From assembly GCF_000938265.1 (NCBI RefSeq), contig NZ_JYFC01000002.1, positions 372,001-436,000 of the forward strand: a DNA stretch of 64,000 bases, given 5' to 3'. Source of the stretch: Agreia bicolorata (GTDB taxonomy: Bacteria; Actinomycetota; Actinomycetes; Actinomycetales; Microbacteriaceae). The notes under the pieces are model-generated. The model was given only the letters and a program-made list of their open reading frames with translations. It was not told the DNA's origin and did not search any database. The position numbers and the translations under genes were made by a program. Numbering within the stretch: position 1 is the first letter of the stretch; every line of letters starts with the position of its first letter. Below, piece by piece: positions 63,616 through 64,000 of this stretch.

Positions 63616-64000
63616 ATGCCCGAAGTGACAAAGCCCGCCCCCACCTTCACGGTGCGGCGCGCGCAGACGAGTGATGTGCCGTGGATCAAGGAGCTCGTGG
63701 AGCCCCTCGTTCAGCGACGAATCCTCTTGGGCAAAGAGCTCGTTGTGTTCTACGAGGCGGTGCAGGAGTTCTACATCGCGCTCGACGATGAGGGCAACCG
63801 CATCGGCTGCGGCGCCCTGCATGTGTTCTGGGACGACCTCGGCGAGGTTCGCACTCTCGCTGTGGCAGACGCGTGGCTCGGCAAGGGAGTGGGCCACGCT
63901 CTGCTCGAAGCGGTGGAGCTCGAGGCGCGCCGTCTCGGCCTCACGAGATTGTTCTGCCTCACCTTCGAGGTCGGCTTCTTCGAGCGCAACGGCTTCAAGG
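63616..64000 (+). CDS. Amino-acid N-acetyltransferase (ArgA-like), N-terminal part
   Basis: Open to the end of the window: 128 residues from ATG 63616. GNAT fold with FTVRRAQTSDVPWIKEL at the start, the acetyl-CoA loop VADAWLGKGVGHALLEAVE and LFCLTFEVGFFERNGF near the cut. The last motif is typical of the short actinobacterial N-acetylglutamate synthases (Rv2747-type) used in arginine synthesis. The C-terminus lies outside the window. Confidence 0.82.
   Translation, partial: MPEVTKPAPTFTVRRAQTSDVPWIKELVEPLVQRRILLGKELVVFYEAVQEFYIALDDEGNRIGCGALHVFWDDLGEVRTLAVADAWLGKGVGHALLEAVELEARRLGLTRLFCLTFEVGFFERNGFK

Overview
The window is GC-rich DNA from an actinobacterium, most likely a member of the Microbacteriaceae (inference). 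The reasons are the codon use and many GTG starts, the gene order hpt-ftsH-folE-folP-folB-folK-DUF3180-(PH domain)x2-DUF2520-panC-lysS-clpC, the actinobacterial trio phosphomutase/DUF3090/SCO1664-like, a HspR-type HAIR operator and an LAxTG surface protein. Genes are dense, with many 4-base ATGA/GTGA overlaps.

Layout. 1-5.9 kb: end of an ABC-2 permease with its two-component system, a proline iminopeptidase and small hypothetical genes. 5.9-7.4 kb: a DUF222/HNH nuclease-like gene. 7.7-19.3 kb: a methionine-salvage region. mtnA, mtnK, mtnC and mtnB form one overlapping operon. On the opposite strand a binding protein, ATPase, permease and a second mtnK form another. mtnD is divergent from that importer operon, and an SfnB-like flavin monooxygenase lies next to mtnD. 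Together these cover every step from methylthioribose uptake to ketomethylthiobutyrate. 19.4-22.8 kb: metallopeptidase, GNAT, TspO-like/MarR pair and small proteins.

22.8-25.4 kb is the accessory island: a retron-type reverse transcriptase with a structured leader whose 13-bp inverted repeat ends 13 bases before the RT start (candidate msr-msd), preceded by a winged-helix/PD-(D/E)XK-like nuclease gene bracketed by two copies of a 65-bp palindromic repeat. A third copy lies at 43.65 kb. This is the strongest candidate for an undescribed system.

25.5-30.3 kb: a ClpC-type unfoldase under a HAIR operator, then the SCO1664/DUF3090/phosphomutase trio. 30.3-39.0 kb: a galactoside-use locus (ROK regulator, sugar ABC importer, GH42 beta-galactosidase, GH36 alpha-galactosidase) with a good promoter and putative operator. 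39.1-39.5 kb: tRNA-Glu, tRNA-Asp and tRNA-Phe on the minus strand. 39.7-54.1 kb: M23 endopeptidase, ppa, then the housekeeping run tilS-hpt-ASCH-ftsH-fol genes-panC-lysS. 54.1-64 kb: small membrane proteins, cardiolipin synthase, pirin, SDR, LAxTG surface protein, clpC, pnuC and the start of an argA-like acetyltransferase.

Several gene ends carry strong hairpins, and a short dispersed element built on a CGACAGGCTCAG core recurs mostly at 3' ends. No CRISPR array, rRNA, IS transposase or prophage was seen.
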